This document shows positions 33,523 through 42,174 of a stretch of 47,318 nucleotides of DNA, piece by piece. The notes beneath the pieces are model-generated. The model was not told the origin of the DNA and did not search any database. It saw only the letters and a list, made by a program, of their open reading frames with translations. Source of the stretch: Lachnospiraceae bacterium. GTDB lineage: Bacteria; Bacillota; Clostridia; Lachnospirales; Lachnospiraceae. Position numbers and translations under genes: made by a program. Where the stretch lies: the NCBI GenBank assembly GCA_017482485.1, contig JAFUMV010000127.1:1-47318 (forward strand), given 5' to 3'. Every line of letters begins with the position of its first letter. Within the stretch, counting starts at the first letter, position 1.

Positions 33523-35160
33523 ATGGAAAAACTGAAGCCGGCCTTTTTTGACACGATAAAAGGCTATTCAAAAGAACAGTTCATGAAGGATGTTATATCC
33601 GGTATCATCGTTGCGATCATTGCGCTGCCGCTGTCAATCGCTCTTGCCCTGGCTTCCGGCGTGGGACCTGAAGAAGGTTTGTATACCGCAATTATTGCCG
33701 GATTTCTGATTTCCTTTCTTGGCGGGAGCCGGGTACAGATCGCCGGCCCTACAGCCGCTTTTGCCACCATTGTGGCAGGCATCGTTGCCACCAAGGGAAT
33801 GGCCGGACTGGCAATTGCAACTGTGCTTGCCGGCATTATTCTGATCATCATGGGCGTATGCAAACTTGGAAGCCTGATCAAATTCATCCCTTATACCATT
33901 ACCACCGGATTTACGGCCGGTATCGCTGTTACCATTTTTATCGGTCAGTGGAAGGATTTCTTCGGCATTACCTATGCAGAAGGTGTCAGCCCCATTGAAA
34001 CAGTGGAAAAACTGGAAGCCTTTTTTGCGCATATCAATACCATCAACTGGCAGGCTGTCGTTGTGGGTCTTGTCTGTCTGCTTATTCAGATTGTATGGCC
34101 CAGAGTGAGCAAGAAAATTCCCGCTTCTCTGGTCGCTGTTATCGTTGGTATTTTGATGGTCAATCTTCTTCATATGAACGTAAATACCATCGGCGATCTT
34201 TATGAGATCAGTAATAAACTGCCCTCTTTTAAGATGCCTGCATTAAGCTTCTCTCTGGTATCCGAGATGCTGCCTGACGCATTTACCATTGCAATTCTGG
34301 CTGCAATTGAATCCCTGCTTTCCTGTGTCGTTGCAGATGGTATGATCAATGCAAAACATAATTCCAATATGGAACTGGTGGCACAGGGCGTCGGAAACAT
34401 CGGCTCTGCACTGTTTGGCGGCATTCCTGCTACAGGCGCAATCGCTAGAACGGCTGCAAACATCAAAAGCGGCGGCCGCACTCCCGTTGCCGGTATGGTA
34501 CATGCAGTTACGCTTGTTTTGATTCTGGTTGTTTTAATGCCCTATGCAGCGCTGATCCCCATGCCTACCATAGCTTCTATTCTTTTTATGGTAGCTTATA
34601 ACATGTGCCAGTGGCGTCCTTTTGTACGCCTTGTAAAGACTGCACCCAAGAGCGATATCGCAGTTCTCGTGCTCACCTTCCTGCTGACAGTCATTTTTGA
34701 TCTGGTTGTAGCAATCGAATTCGGCATGATTTTGGCCTGCCTGCTGTTCATGAAGCGTATGAGCGATGAAACGGATGTTCATGGCTGGAAATATCAGGAA
34801 ACTGATGAAGATAACATGGATCTTTTAAAGATTCCCATGCATGTACGTGTTTATGAAATCAGCGGCGCCCTTTTCTTTGGTGCAGCGGACAGAATTGCTC
34901 AGATCAGCGTGAAGGATTTCACCAAATGCCTTATCATCCGTATGAGAAGCGTAACTGCGCTTGATGTTACCGGTATGAATGCGCTCGAAGAACTTAACAA
35001 TCGCTGTAAAAAACAGGGAATCACGGTTCTGTTTTCCCATGTGAATGAACAGCCCATGAAAGCCATGGAAAAGTCCGGTTTCGTTGACAGAGTCGGCAGA
35101 GAAAACTTCTGCGAACATATTCAGGATGCGGTGGAAAAGGCTTCCAAAATGACTGACTAA
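33523..35160 (+). CDS. SulP family inorganic anion transporter with STAS domain
   Basis: 545 residues from the ATG at 33523, chosen because AGGAG (33511-33515) is seven bases upstream; the in-frame ATG at 33508 overlaps that RBS. About 12-14 membrane segments (residues 25-420) with SulP signatures: IVAIIALPLSIALALASGVGPEEGLYTAI in part, QIAGPTAAF and the ESLLS..ADGM stretch. The cytoplasmic STAS domain is at about 435-540 (RVYEISGALFFGAADRI, RMRSVTALDVTGMNALEEL). The substrate (sulfate, bicarbonate or other) cannot be read from sequence. Divergent from an unknown gene, convergent with the his operon. Confidence 0.92.
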   Translation: MEKLKPAFFDTIKGYSKEQFMKDVISGIIVAIIALPLSIALALASGVGPEEGLYTAIIAGFLISFLGGSRVQIAGPTAAFATIVAGIVATKGMAGLAIATVLAGIILIIMGVCKLGSLIKFIPYTITTGFTAGIAVTIFIGQWKDFFGITYAEGVSPIETVEKLEAFFAHINTINWQAVVVGLVCLLIQIVWPRVSKKIPASLVAVIVGILMVNLLHMNVNTIGDLYEISNKLPSFKMPALSFSLVSEMLPDAFTIAILAAIESLLSCVVADGMINAKHNSNMELVAQGVGNIGSALFGGIPATGAIARTAANIKSGGRTPVAGMVHAVTLVLILVVLMPYAALIPMPTIASILFMVAYNMCQWRPFVRLVKTAPKSDIAVLVLTFLLTVIFDLVVAIEFGMILACLLFMKRMSDETDVHGWKYQETDEDNMDLLKIPMHVRVYEISGALFFGAADRIAQISVKDFTKCLIIRMRSVTALDVTGMNALEELNNRCKKQGITVLFSHVNEQPMKAMEKSGFVDRVGRENFCEHIQDAVEKASKMTD

Positions 35161-35207
35161 GGAAATCTTTTGAACCATTTATAATTTCTTTCTAATAGAG
35201 CGTATAA

Positions 35208-35248
35208 AAAACAGGCAGGCCGCCACAATGTGAAGACCTGCCTGTTTT
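35208..35248. terminator. bidirectional terminator between sulP and the his operon
   Basis: Perfect 12-bp stem AAAACAGGCAGG (35208-35219) with CCTGCCTGTTTT (35237-35248), 17-base loop. The A/T ends supply a U-tract in both directions. Confidence 0.85.
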
Positions 35249-35254
35249 ATTTCG

Positions 35255-36544
35255 TTATCTATTCGCCAGTTCTGTCGTGATCTCTTCCCAGGTCACGCCC
35301 TTTTCCACCATCAGCACCATCATATGGTAGAGAAAATCAGAGATTTCATACTTTATCTCATTCGGATTGGGATTTTTGGCAGCAATGACAATTTCTGTGG
35401 CTTCCTCTCCCAGTTTCTTTAAGATCTTATCAATTCCCTTATCAAAAAGATAATTGGTATAAGAGCCTTCCTTCGGATGAAGTTTTCTGTCTTCGATGAC
35501 GGAGAAAACTTCTTCAAAAACTCTCAATGGATTGTGATTTTCTTCTTTGTCGCTTCTGTTCTGGATTTCGTTAAAGAAGCAGCTGTAGGAACCGGTATGG
35601 CAGGCTGCTCCAACCTGAGTAACCTTTGCCAGAATGGTATCCAGATCACAGTCTGTGGTAAGGGTATGAACATACTGGTAATGCCCGCTGGTTTCTCCCT
35701 TAATCCACAGTTCATCCCGGCTTCTGGAATAATAGGTCATTCTGCCTGTTTCCAGCGTTTTATTGTAGGCTTCCTCATTCATGTAGGCTACCATCAAAAC
35801 CGCGTCTGTTTTGGCGTCCTGAACAACCACAGGCACTAATCCGTCACTTCCTTTTTTCAGATCAGACCAGCTGTAATTTGCATGATATACAGAAACATCA
35901 ATGTGATTTTCTGAGCAGAGCTTTTTTAAATCACTGATATTTTTGACATTCTCATTTACCACCGTTCCGGAGATACCGCTTATATTGGCAAAAGAAAGTA
36001 CTTCAATAATTTTATCCAGAGAAACTTCCGGCAAAAATCCCATCACAGGCACTTTGGAAACGAGTGCTGCTTCCCGGATTCCCGCACCGTTAAACAGCAT
36101 CACTTCTGAAGCATAGCTTTCAATCGCAGCATGATTCTCCGTAATCTGTGCCGGACTGTTAACGCCCACTGCAATTTTGTCTTTTCCGAACTTTAAGGAT
36201 ACTTCTTCCAGGATTGCAGCATGCTGTTCATTGGACAAATCCAGCGTCACCTGTTTGCATCCGGCATAGAGAAGCTTTTTCACATCTTCCATACGGTGAA
36301 TATTACCGGTTCCGGTCACGGGAACTGCCACATTTGCACAGATTTCCTTAATGATGTCCAGTGCCTGATCATGTTCCTGATCGTTACCGGAAAGATCGTG
36401 TATATAAATCCGGTCACAGAGATTTTCACTGTAGGATTTGGCCAGTTCAACAGGATTGAAACTGACTTCTTTATAATTTTCAATGCCAAGCACCGCTCTC
36501 TTCTGATAGAGATAGATGCAGGGCATAAAAGATTTTGCGTTCAT
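35255..36544 (-). CDS. hisIE: HisIE (phosphoribosyl-AMP cyclohydrolase / phosphoribosyl-ATP diphosphatase) with a degenerate HisA/HisF-like N-terminal barrel
   Basis: 429 residues in three parts. Residues 1-215 look like a HisA/HisF half-barrel repeat protein: [22 protein letters not shown] (cited in part) matches the phosphate loop and SGISGTVV its second copy. Where the family has its two catalytic aspartates this protein has Tyr11 (CIYLYQ) and Asn129 (VGVNS), so the barrel is probably inactive. Residues about 225-325 are HisI ([22 protein letters not shown] metal ligands); about 340-429 are HisE ([22 protein letters not shown]). HisI and HisE catalyse steps 3 and 2 of histidine synthesis. 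It ends the operon, two bases after hisB. Confidence 0.9.
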   Translation of the reverse strand: MNAKSFMPCIYLYQKRAVLGIENYKEVSFNPVELAKSYSENLCDRIYIHDLSGNDQEHDQALDIIKEICANVAVPVTGTGNIHRMEDVKKLLYAGCKQVTLDLSNEQHAAILEEVSLKFGKDKIAVGVNSPAQITENHAAIESYASEVMLFNGAGIREAALVSKVPVMGFLPEVSLDKIIEVLSFANISGISGTVVNENVKNISDLKKLCSENHIDVSVYHANYSWSDLKKGSDGLVPVVVQDAKTDAVLMVAYMNEEAYNKTLETGRMTYYSRSRDELWIKGETSGHYQYVHTLTTDCDLDTILAKVTQVGAACHTGSYSCFFNEIQNRSDKEENHNPLRVFEEVFSVIEDRKLHPKEGSYTNYLFDKGIDKILKKLGEEATEIVIAAKNPNPNEIKYEISDFLYHMMVLMVEKGVTWEEITTELANR

Positions 36545-36546
36545 AT

Positions 36547-37134
36547 TTACAGAGCTCCTTTCGTTGACAACACATCCGTGATTCGCTCATCCATTCCGGT
36601 TGCCATATCCAGCGCTTTCGCAAAAGCCTTAAACATGGCCTCCGCCACATGATGGCTGTTAAATCCGTCCAGCACTTTCACATGCAGATTCATTCCGGCT
36701 GAATAGGAAACCGCATAGAAAAATTCCCGGATTAGCTGGCTGTCAAGATTCCCGATCATCTGCGTAGGAAACTGATAGTCGAAATTCAGCCATGGACGTC
36801 CGCATAAGTCCACTGCGCACGCAACCAGAGCATCATCCATGGGGAGAAGAAAATAGCCATATCGTCTGATGCCCTTCTTATCGCCCACCGCCTGGGCAAT
36901 TGCCTGTCCCAGAACAATTCCGGTATCCTCAACAGTATGATGTCCGTCTACCTGCAAATCTCCCATAACAGAAACCGACAGGTCAAAAAAGCCGTGCTTT
37001 GCAAAGCCTTCCAGCATATGATCAAAAAAACCGATTCCCGTGGCAACGCTGGCTTTTCCGCTGCCATCCAATGAAAAGGTCATTTGTATATTTGTTTCTT
37101 TTGTCTTTCGATTCACACAAGCATCCCTTGCCAT
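36547..37134 (-). CDS. hisB: imidazoleglycerol-phosphate dehydratase
   Basis: 195-residue manganese enzyme for step 6 of histidine synthesis; monofunctional, with no histidinol-phosphatase domain. Metal-binding blocks [27 protein letters not shown] and the C-terminal [17 protein letters not shown] are intact. Lies 24 bases after hisD and two bases before hisIE on the - strand. Confidence 0.97.
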   Translation of the reverse strand: MARDACVNRKTKETNIQMTFSLDGSGKASVATGIGFFDHMLEGFAKHGFFDLSVSVMGDLQVDGHHTVEDTGIVLGQAIAQAVGDKKGIRRYGYFLLPMDDALVACAVDLCGRPWLNFDYQFPTQMIGNLDSQLIREFFYAVSYSAGMNLHVKVLDGFNSHHVAEAMFKAFAKALDMATGMDERITDVLSTKGAL

Positions 37135-37158
37135 AATACGCCTCCGCTATATATTATA

Positions 37159-38448
37159 TTACTCAAATCTGACCTTAATGGAGTTTGCATGGGCTGTCAG
37201 GCCTTCATTTTCTGCAAAGCATTCAATGTCATTATGAATCTTTTCAAGCGCTTCTCTGGAATAGGAAATGATGCTTGTTTTTTTCAAAAAGTCATCCACA
37301 TTTAAAGGCGAGAAGAATCTTGCCGTGCCGTTCGTCGGCAGAACATGGTTGGGACCGGCAAAATAATCGCCCAGAGGCTCTGACGAATATTCTCCCAGGA
37401 AAATCGCCCCCGCATTTTTGATCTTTGTCATCATCGAGAAAGGATCCTTTGTCAGAATCTCAAGATGCTCCGAAGCAATTTCGTTTGCCACATCGGCTGC
37501 CTGTTCCAGATCGTCTACAAGAAGAATGTAGCCGTAATTATCCAGAGATTTCTGTATAATTTCTGTTCTGGAAAGCTCCTGTACAAACTGATCCACCTGG
37601 GCAGAAACTTCCTGCGCCAGCTTTTGACTGGTGGTAATTAAAATAGCGCTTGCAAGCTCATCATGCTCGGCCTGAGAAAGAAGATCTGCCGCTACATAGC
37701 GGGGATTTGCACTCTCATCGGCAATGACCAGAATCTCGCTGGGACCGGCGATGGAATCGATGCTCACATAACCAAAGCATGCCTTCTTTGCCAGAGCGAC
37801 AAAAATATTGCCGGGACCTGTAATCTTATCCACTTTCGGGATGCTCTCCGTACCAAAAGCCATGGCGGCAATTGCCTGAGCACCTCCCACTTTATATACT
37901 TCGTTCACGCCTGCGATATGAGCAGCTACCAGTGTACCGGGATTTACTTTTCCGTCTGCACCGGGAGGCGTGGTCATGATGATTCTCTCAACGCCGGCAA
38001 CTTTGGCGGGAATCACATTCATCAGAACGCTGGAGGGATAGGCAGCCTTTCCGCCGGGCACATAGACACCTGCTACTGCAATGGGAAGTACTTTCATTCC
38101 GAGTATTGTGCCGTCCGGTCTGGGATCAAACCAGCTGTTATGTAACTGCTTTTCGTGGAATTTCCGAATATTGGCCGCACTCTTTTTCATCACTTCCACA
38201 AGTTTTGGATCCACTTTGGTATAAGCTTCTTCAATTTCCGCATCTGTCACACGAATTGTGTCCCTGGTGATTTCACAGCGGTCAAACTGTCTGGTATAGG
38301 AAAAAATCGCCTGATCCCCGTTTTGACGGACATTCGCAATAATATCTGCCACGGTTCCTTCATACTTTCCGTAGTTATTGGGACTTCTTTTTAATAAATC
38401 ATTCAGAAGATTTTTTTTGCTTTCTTCGGTCAATCTTACTGTTCTCAT
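37159..38448 (-). CDS. hisD: histidinol dehydrogenase
   Basis: 429-residue zinc-dependent NAD enzyme that makes the last two oxidations from histidinol to histidine. Recognisable blocks: VAGVYVPGGKAAYPSSVLMN (cited in part), VGGAQAIAAMAFGT, DKITGPGNIFVALAKK, DSIAGPSEILVIAD, LLSQAEHDE, and GPNHVLPT. The start overlaps the hisG end by four bases. Confidence 0.97.
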   Translation of the reverse strand: MRTVRLTEESKKNLLNDLLKRSPNNYGKYEGTVADIIANVRQNGDQAIFSYTRQFDRCEITRDTIRVTDAEIEEAYTKVDPKLVEVMKKSAANIRKFHEKQLHNSWFDPRPDGTILGMKVLPIAVAGVYVPGGKAAYPSSVLMNVIPAKVAGVERIIMTTPPGADGKVNPGTLVAAHIAGVNEVYKVGGAQAIAAMAFGTESIPKVDKITGPGNIFVALAKKACFGYVSIDSIAGPSEILVIADESANPRYVAADLLSQAEHDELASAILITTSQKLAQEVSAQVDQFVQELSRTEIIQKSLDNYGYILLVDDLEQAADVANEIASEHLEILTKDPFSMMTKIKNAGAIFLGEYSSEPLGDYFAGPNHVLPTNGTARFFSPLNVDDFLKKTSIISYSREALEKIHNDIECFAENEGLTAHANSIKVRFE

Positions 38449-39104
38449 TTTGCATCTCCATCCAGCTGTCTGCGCAGCTTTAAAATAATCTCTTTGATTC
38501 TGTCAGTTTCCATCTGCATGCTGACCTGATTGACAATCATGCGGGCGGACAGAGGACAGATTTCTTCCAGAACTTCCAGACCGTTCTCACGAAGCGTGGA
38601 ACCGGTTTCCACAATATCCACAATCACATCGGCAAGTCCCACGATGGGACCGAGTTCTACGGAACCGTTCAGCTTGATGATGTCCACGGTCTGATGCTTT
38701 TTATTGTAAAAATAATCCTTGGCAATCACCGGATATTTGCTGGCAACGCGAATCATTTCGTGATGTTTCAGAAGCTCCTTCGCCTTAGCAGGTCCGCAGA
38801 CGCACATACGGCATTTCCCGAATCCAAGATCCAGCACTTCATAAACTCTTCTGTTTTCCTCCAGAAGTTCATCCTTCCCGGTTACGCCGATATCCGCCAC
38901 ACCATATTCCACGTAGGTCGGCACATCAGGACCTTTTGCCAGGAAAAACTTCAGCTTCAGTTCTTCATTTACAAAAATCAGTTTTCTGGAATTTTTATCC
39001 TTCATTTCTTCGCAGGTAATTCCGATCTGCTCCAAAAGCTCCAGCGTTTTATTTGCAAGTCTTCCCTTCGTGAGAGCAAAGGTCAGATACCGTTTCTCTT
39101 CCAT
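38445..39104 (-). CDS. hisG: ATP phosphoribosyltransferase, short form (HisGS)
   Basis: 219-residue catalytic subunit for the first step of histidine synthesis. It is the short form without the C-terminal regulatory domain and therefore needs HisZ, which is encoded just upstream. Landmarks: LTFALTKGRLANKTLELLE, DVPTYVEYGVADIGVTGKDELLE and IVDIVETGSTLRENGLEVLE (each cited in part). 45 bases after hisZ, four-base overlap with hisD. Confidence 0.97.
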   Translation of the reverse strand: MEEKRYLTFALTKGRLANKTLELLEQIGITCEEMKDKNSRKLIFVNEELKLKFFLAKGPDVPTYVEYGVADIGVTGKDELLEENRRVYEVLDLGFGKCRMCVCGPAKAKELLKHHEMIRVASKYPVIAKDYFYNKKHQTVDIIKLNGSVELGPIVGLADVIVDIVETGSTLRENGLEVLEEICPLSARMIVNQVSMQMETDRIKEIILKLRRQLDGDAK

Positions 39105-39149
39105 AAGAAAAATACTCCTTTATGATTGGTTAATATTCATTTCTTTCTT

Positions 39150-40358
39150 TTACTGACCAAATTCCTGACAGCTGCCATTTTGCTTTATCAAAAAGACTTT
39201 CTGTCTGTTTATGCCTCTTAAAAAAGACTCGCAGCTGACCTTGCTTTCCGGAACCGGCATCAGCTCTGTCTTCACCTTTTGACTGCGAAGCTGCTTCGCC
39301 TTTTGCAGGGCGGATAAGAATGCCTCTTTTTCATAAAGGATCAGCACCCCATCCGCAGGAACATCCGGTTTCAGATTCTGTCTGGAAAGCGCCTCCAACA
39401 GATCATCCACAACGAATACAAAGCCAATGGCCGGCGCATTTTTTCCGAAATGGGATAACAGTTTGTCGTAACGGCCTCCGGTAACCACCGCATCTCCCAC
39501 ACCGTAGGTATAGCCTTTGAAAATTACGCCTGTATAATAGTTGTATCTGCTCAAAAGTCCCAGATCGAAGGAAATATACTTTTCAACACCGTATTCACAC
39601 AAAACGCTGTAAAGCTGTTCCAGACGTTCAATTGCCCGAAGGGACCGTTCATTATCCACAAGCGCCTTCGCTTCCGTCAGATCACTGGCTCCTTGCACGG
39701 TGTCTGCAAGCCTTAAAAGCACCTGGGCATAATCCTTGCGCACTTTCTGCTGGGTCAAAAGCTCCTGGGCACCAAAGTAGTTTTTGGCGGAAATAAAATC
39801 TCTTAAATTCAGTTCCACCTCTTCATTCAGGCCCGCCTGAGAGCAGATTCCCTTAAAATATTCCACTTCGCCGATCGTAATCTGAAAATTTTTCAGTCCG
39901 CAGGATTTCATGGCATCAATGATTATACTGATCATTTCCGCGTCCGCCTCAACGGAAGGCTCCATCATCAGTTCGGCTCCAAGCTGGGTCACTTCTTTTA
40001 ATTTGCCCTGCAGGTTGGAAGTGTTTGTAAACGTGTTTCCTGAATAAGTAAGCCGGATAGGCTTTGTTTCATCCATGAAATATTTCGCCGCGCATCTGGC
40101 ACAGGAAGGCGTGAAATCCGGACGCAGGGAAAGCGTATTGCCCTCTTTATCAAAGAATTTATACAACTGGCTGGAAGGTGTCGTTCCGATTTCTCTGCTG
40201 TATACATCAAAAAATTCAAACGTAGGGGTCTGTATATCCTGATACCCATATAAGGAAATTGTTTCATGAAGCTTCTGCTCAATGATGAGCTTGCGCGCAT
40301 ATTCTTCTCCGTATATATCTCTGACACCTTCGGGTGTATGTAGCAATGATTTTTTCAT
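39150..40358 (-). CDS. hisZ: ATP phosphoribosyltransferase regulatory subunit HisZ
   Basis: 402-residue catalytically inactive paralogue of histidyl-tRNA synthetase that activates short HisG and mediates histidine feedback. The class II synthetase-like motifs are visible: TPEGVRDIYGEEY, QTPTFEFFDVY, SLRPDFTPSCARCAAKYF, GGRYDKLLSHFGKNAPAIGF. The C-terminal anticodon-binding domain of HisRS is replaced by a short region. Absence of the full synthetase C-terminus and the hisG partner support HisZ over HisS. First gene of the operon, with GGAGG and a promoter at 40496-40468. Confidence 0.94.
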   Translation of the reverse strand: MKKSLLHTPEGVRDIYGEEYARKLIIEQKLHETISLYGYQDIQTPTFEFFDVYSREIGTTPSSQLYKFFDKEGNTLSLRPDFTPSCARCAAKYFMDETKPIRLTYSGNTFTNTSNLQGKLKEVTQLGAELMMEPSVEADAEMISIIIDAMKSCGLKNFQITIGEVEYFKGICSQAGLNEEVELNLRDFISAKNYFGAQELLTQQKVRKDYAQVLLRLADTVQGASDLTEAKALVDNERSLRAIERLEQLYSVLCEYGVEKYISFDLGLLSRYNYYTGVIFKGYTYGVGDAVVTGGRYDKLLSHFGKNAPAIGFVFVVDDLLEALSRQNLKPDVPADGVLILYEKEAFLSALQKAKQLRSQKVKTELMPVPESKVSCESFLRGINRQKVFLIKQNGSCQEFGQ

Positions 40359-40462
40359 AATAGTCCTCCATATAGCACTGCACGAACCAGTTCCCGTAAT
40401 CCCTGGAACATCGCTCTCACGCAGAACACTTTAGCATGCTAACTTGCTACCACGTGAAACTC
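40359..40462 (-). promoter_or_regulatory. structured his operon leader, class unknown
   Basis: About 100 bases between the predicted start and hisZ. On the - strand it can form TCACG/CGTGA enclosing a TTAGCATGCTAA palindrome, and a GTTCC/GGAAC or CCAG/CTGG hairpin. No T-box sequence (GGTGGNACCGCG) and no run of His codons were found. Confidence 0.5.
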
Positions 40463-40467
40463 TGAAC

Positions 40468-40496
40468 AGTATACACGATTCCTTATGTTCTGTCAA
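40468..40496 (-). promoter_or_regulatory. his operon promoter
   Basis: On the - strand, perfect TTGACA (40496-40491), 17-base spacer, TATACT (40473-40468). The -35 contains the TGA stop codon of the upstream gene. Confidence 0.85.
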
Positions 40497-41608
40497 TGGC
40501 TGCAGTCCAAAAAATAGATATATCTGGGATATTCGCCATATTTGATCGTTTCGGTCAAGATTGAAAAACCGGCCTTTTCAACATTGTTTCTGCTATAGCG
40601 GTTCTTCGGGTGAACCGTCGCAAACAGATAACGAAACCCTCTCTCTTTTGCCATTTTTACAGCTTCATTTAACAGCCGTTCCATCAGACCGTTTCCGGTA
40701 AAGTCAGGATGTACCGCAACCGACTCCATATGCGCAGCCAGGCAGGCGCTTTCTTTTGGAAGATTTTGAAACTCCATTCCGTAAGAATAAAGAGAATCCG
40801 GCGCATCCATGGGAAATCTCACGACAAAAAACGCCGCCATTGTGTTTCCATACATGGCCTTTAATATAAATCCTTCGTCCTTCACATGCCTTCTCATGAA
40901 TTCTGCATCGTCTGTCAGATACCAGCATTTATCCTGCAGTCTCTGAAAGGAAGCCTGCTTCACGGCGATAATGTTATCAATATCTTCCATTCCCGCTAAT
41001 GTAATGGAAAATTTCGTATTTTGCAAAGTGTTTTTGAGCATATTCAGTTCTTCCATGAATATGCAGTGCGGAAAGTCATTTTCTTTTACATGCAAAACCA
41101 GATCCGCTAAGGAACACCAGCATACTTTGCTGATTTCGCTTTCCTGTACGCAGATTTGTTCAGGCTCTATATCCCGCCAGAGCAGATAGACACGGCTCAC
41201 CTGATTATCGATAAACGCTTTGCCATGAAAATGATCTTCCCAGTGTATCCGCCGGGTTCCGCAATAGATGAGCTCCTCTTTTTTGGCATCAACAGAGAGT
41301 TCCTCTTTCAGTTCTCTGATTGCACTTTCCTCAAAATCAAAGCCCGCGGGAATATGACCCGCACTGGAAATATCGTAGCAGCCGGGATGCGAATCCTTGT
41401 TTTCGCTGCGCTTTTGTAAGAGCACCTGGATCTGTCCATGCTTTTTGCGAACAAGCCATACATGGGAAGTTCGATGAAGATCCCCGTCTCTGTGAACTTT
41501 TGAGCGTTCCTTCCTTATTCCAATTGGGGTTGCGGACTCATCTACGATATCCAGATATTCCTCGCTGCAAAGCGTGGTCAGACTGCTTTTTATTTTATTC
41601 ATTTTCAT
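40493..41608 (-). CDS. Nudix hydrolase-GNAT acetyltransferase fusion protein
   Basis: 371 residues with two domains. Residues 15-190 are a Nudix domain of the isopentenyl-diphosphate-isomerase/YfcD-like kind (DIVDESATPIGIRKERSKVHRDG in part, HRTSHVWL); the box runs from Gly84 to Val106, keeps RELKEEL but has Phe instead of the first Glu and Ser for the last Gly. Residues about 200-371 are GNAT: SVAVHPDFTGNGLMERLL carries the acetyl-CoA loop, and the RYSRNNVEKAGF segment ends motif B. Both substrates are unknown. A second in-frame ATG two codons in may be the true start. Last gene of its operon. Confidence 0.85.
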   Translation of the reverse strand: MKMNKIKSSLTTLCSEEYLDIVDESATPIGIRKERSKVHRDGDLHRTSHVWLVRKKHGQIQVLLQKRSENKDSHPGCYDISSAGHIPAGFDFEESAIRELKEELSVDAKKEELIYCGTRRIHWEDHFHGKAFIDNQVSRVYLLWRDIEPEQICVQESEISKVCWCSLADLVLHVKENDFPHCIFMEELNMLKNTLQNTKFSITLAGMEDIDNIIAVKQASFQRLQDKCWYLTDDAEFMRRHVKDEGFILKAMYGNTMAAFFVVRFPMDAPDSLYSYGMEFQNLPKESACLAAHMESVAVHPDFTGNGLMERLLNEAVKMAKERGFRYLFATVHPKNRYSRNNVEKAGFSILTETIKYGEYPRYIYFLDCSH

Positions 41609-41630
41609 CCACTCCAGAAATTTTAGATTA

Positions 41631-42167
41631 CTAATCCGGCCGATCGGAAAGATCCTTTTGGATCATGTCCAGATAGGGAACCATGATTCCGTTCTTTTTG
41701 GGGAGAAAATACTCCGGATTCAATTCCTCGAACCGAAAGGACTTTCTTCCGCCCTCCTGTGCCCGATCCCAGAAAAATTTCAGATGTTCGAACGGAAGAT
41801 AATAAAATACATCCCTGTGGGTATAGTAAATCAGAAAAAAAGCGATTCCCTGCTGTTTTTCAAAATTCCCCATAAAATCAACCTGATGCTGATGAATGTT
41901 CTGCAGACTGAAAGTGTCCACCGCACATTCCTTTGCATCAAAGCATACCGGAATTCCCTGCACAACACCGATATAGTCAACGGTACTCTTCTGCTCAAAA
42001 TAGGCCAAGGTAATGTGCCGATGCTCCTTATCAATTTTGATGGGTGTGATCGGAGTGGGAATTTTCTGAATCAGGGCCAGATTATTTTCCAGATATTTCT
42101 CATTGGTCCGATTGATCAGATCCTCTAAAGTCGATCCCCTTAAACCTCTTGAATTCCAGGTTGCCAT
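41631..42167 (-). CDS. recU: Holliday junction resolvase RecU
   Basis: 178-residue endonuclease that resolves Holliday junctions in Firmicutes. NSRGLRGSTLEDLINRTNEKYL (cited in part), PTPITPIKID, AYFEQKSTVDYIGV and FDAKE hold the family's active site, here Asp64, Asp77 and Lys79; NIHQHQVDFM is also typical. Usually paired with a penicillin-binding protein gene, but here it follows an RluA-type gene by seven bases. Confidence 0.94.
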   Translation of the reverse strand: MATWNSRGLRGSTLEDLINRTNEKYLENNLALIQKIPTPITPIKIDKEHRHITLAYFEQKSTVDYIGVVQGIPVCFDAKECAVDTFSLQNIHQHQVDFMGNFEKQQGIAFFLIYYTHRDVFYYLPFEHLKFFWDRAQEGGRKSFRFEELNPEYFLPKKNGIMVPYLDMIQKDLSDRPD

Positions 42168-42174
42168 TTTTGTG

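Noticed and set aside
33634-34173. 179-codon antisense ORF within sulP
   Set aside because: Low-complexity His/Asn/Gly composition and complete overlap with a certain membrane transporter gene.
40359-40462. T-box or classical his attenuator
   Set aside because: No T-box consensus and no run of His codons in the short ORF.
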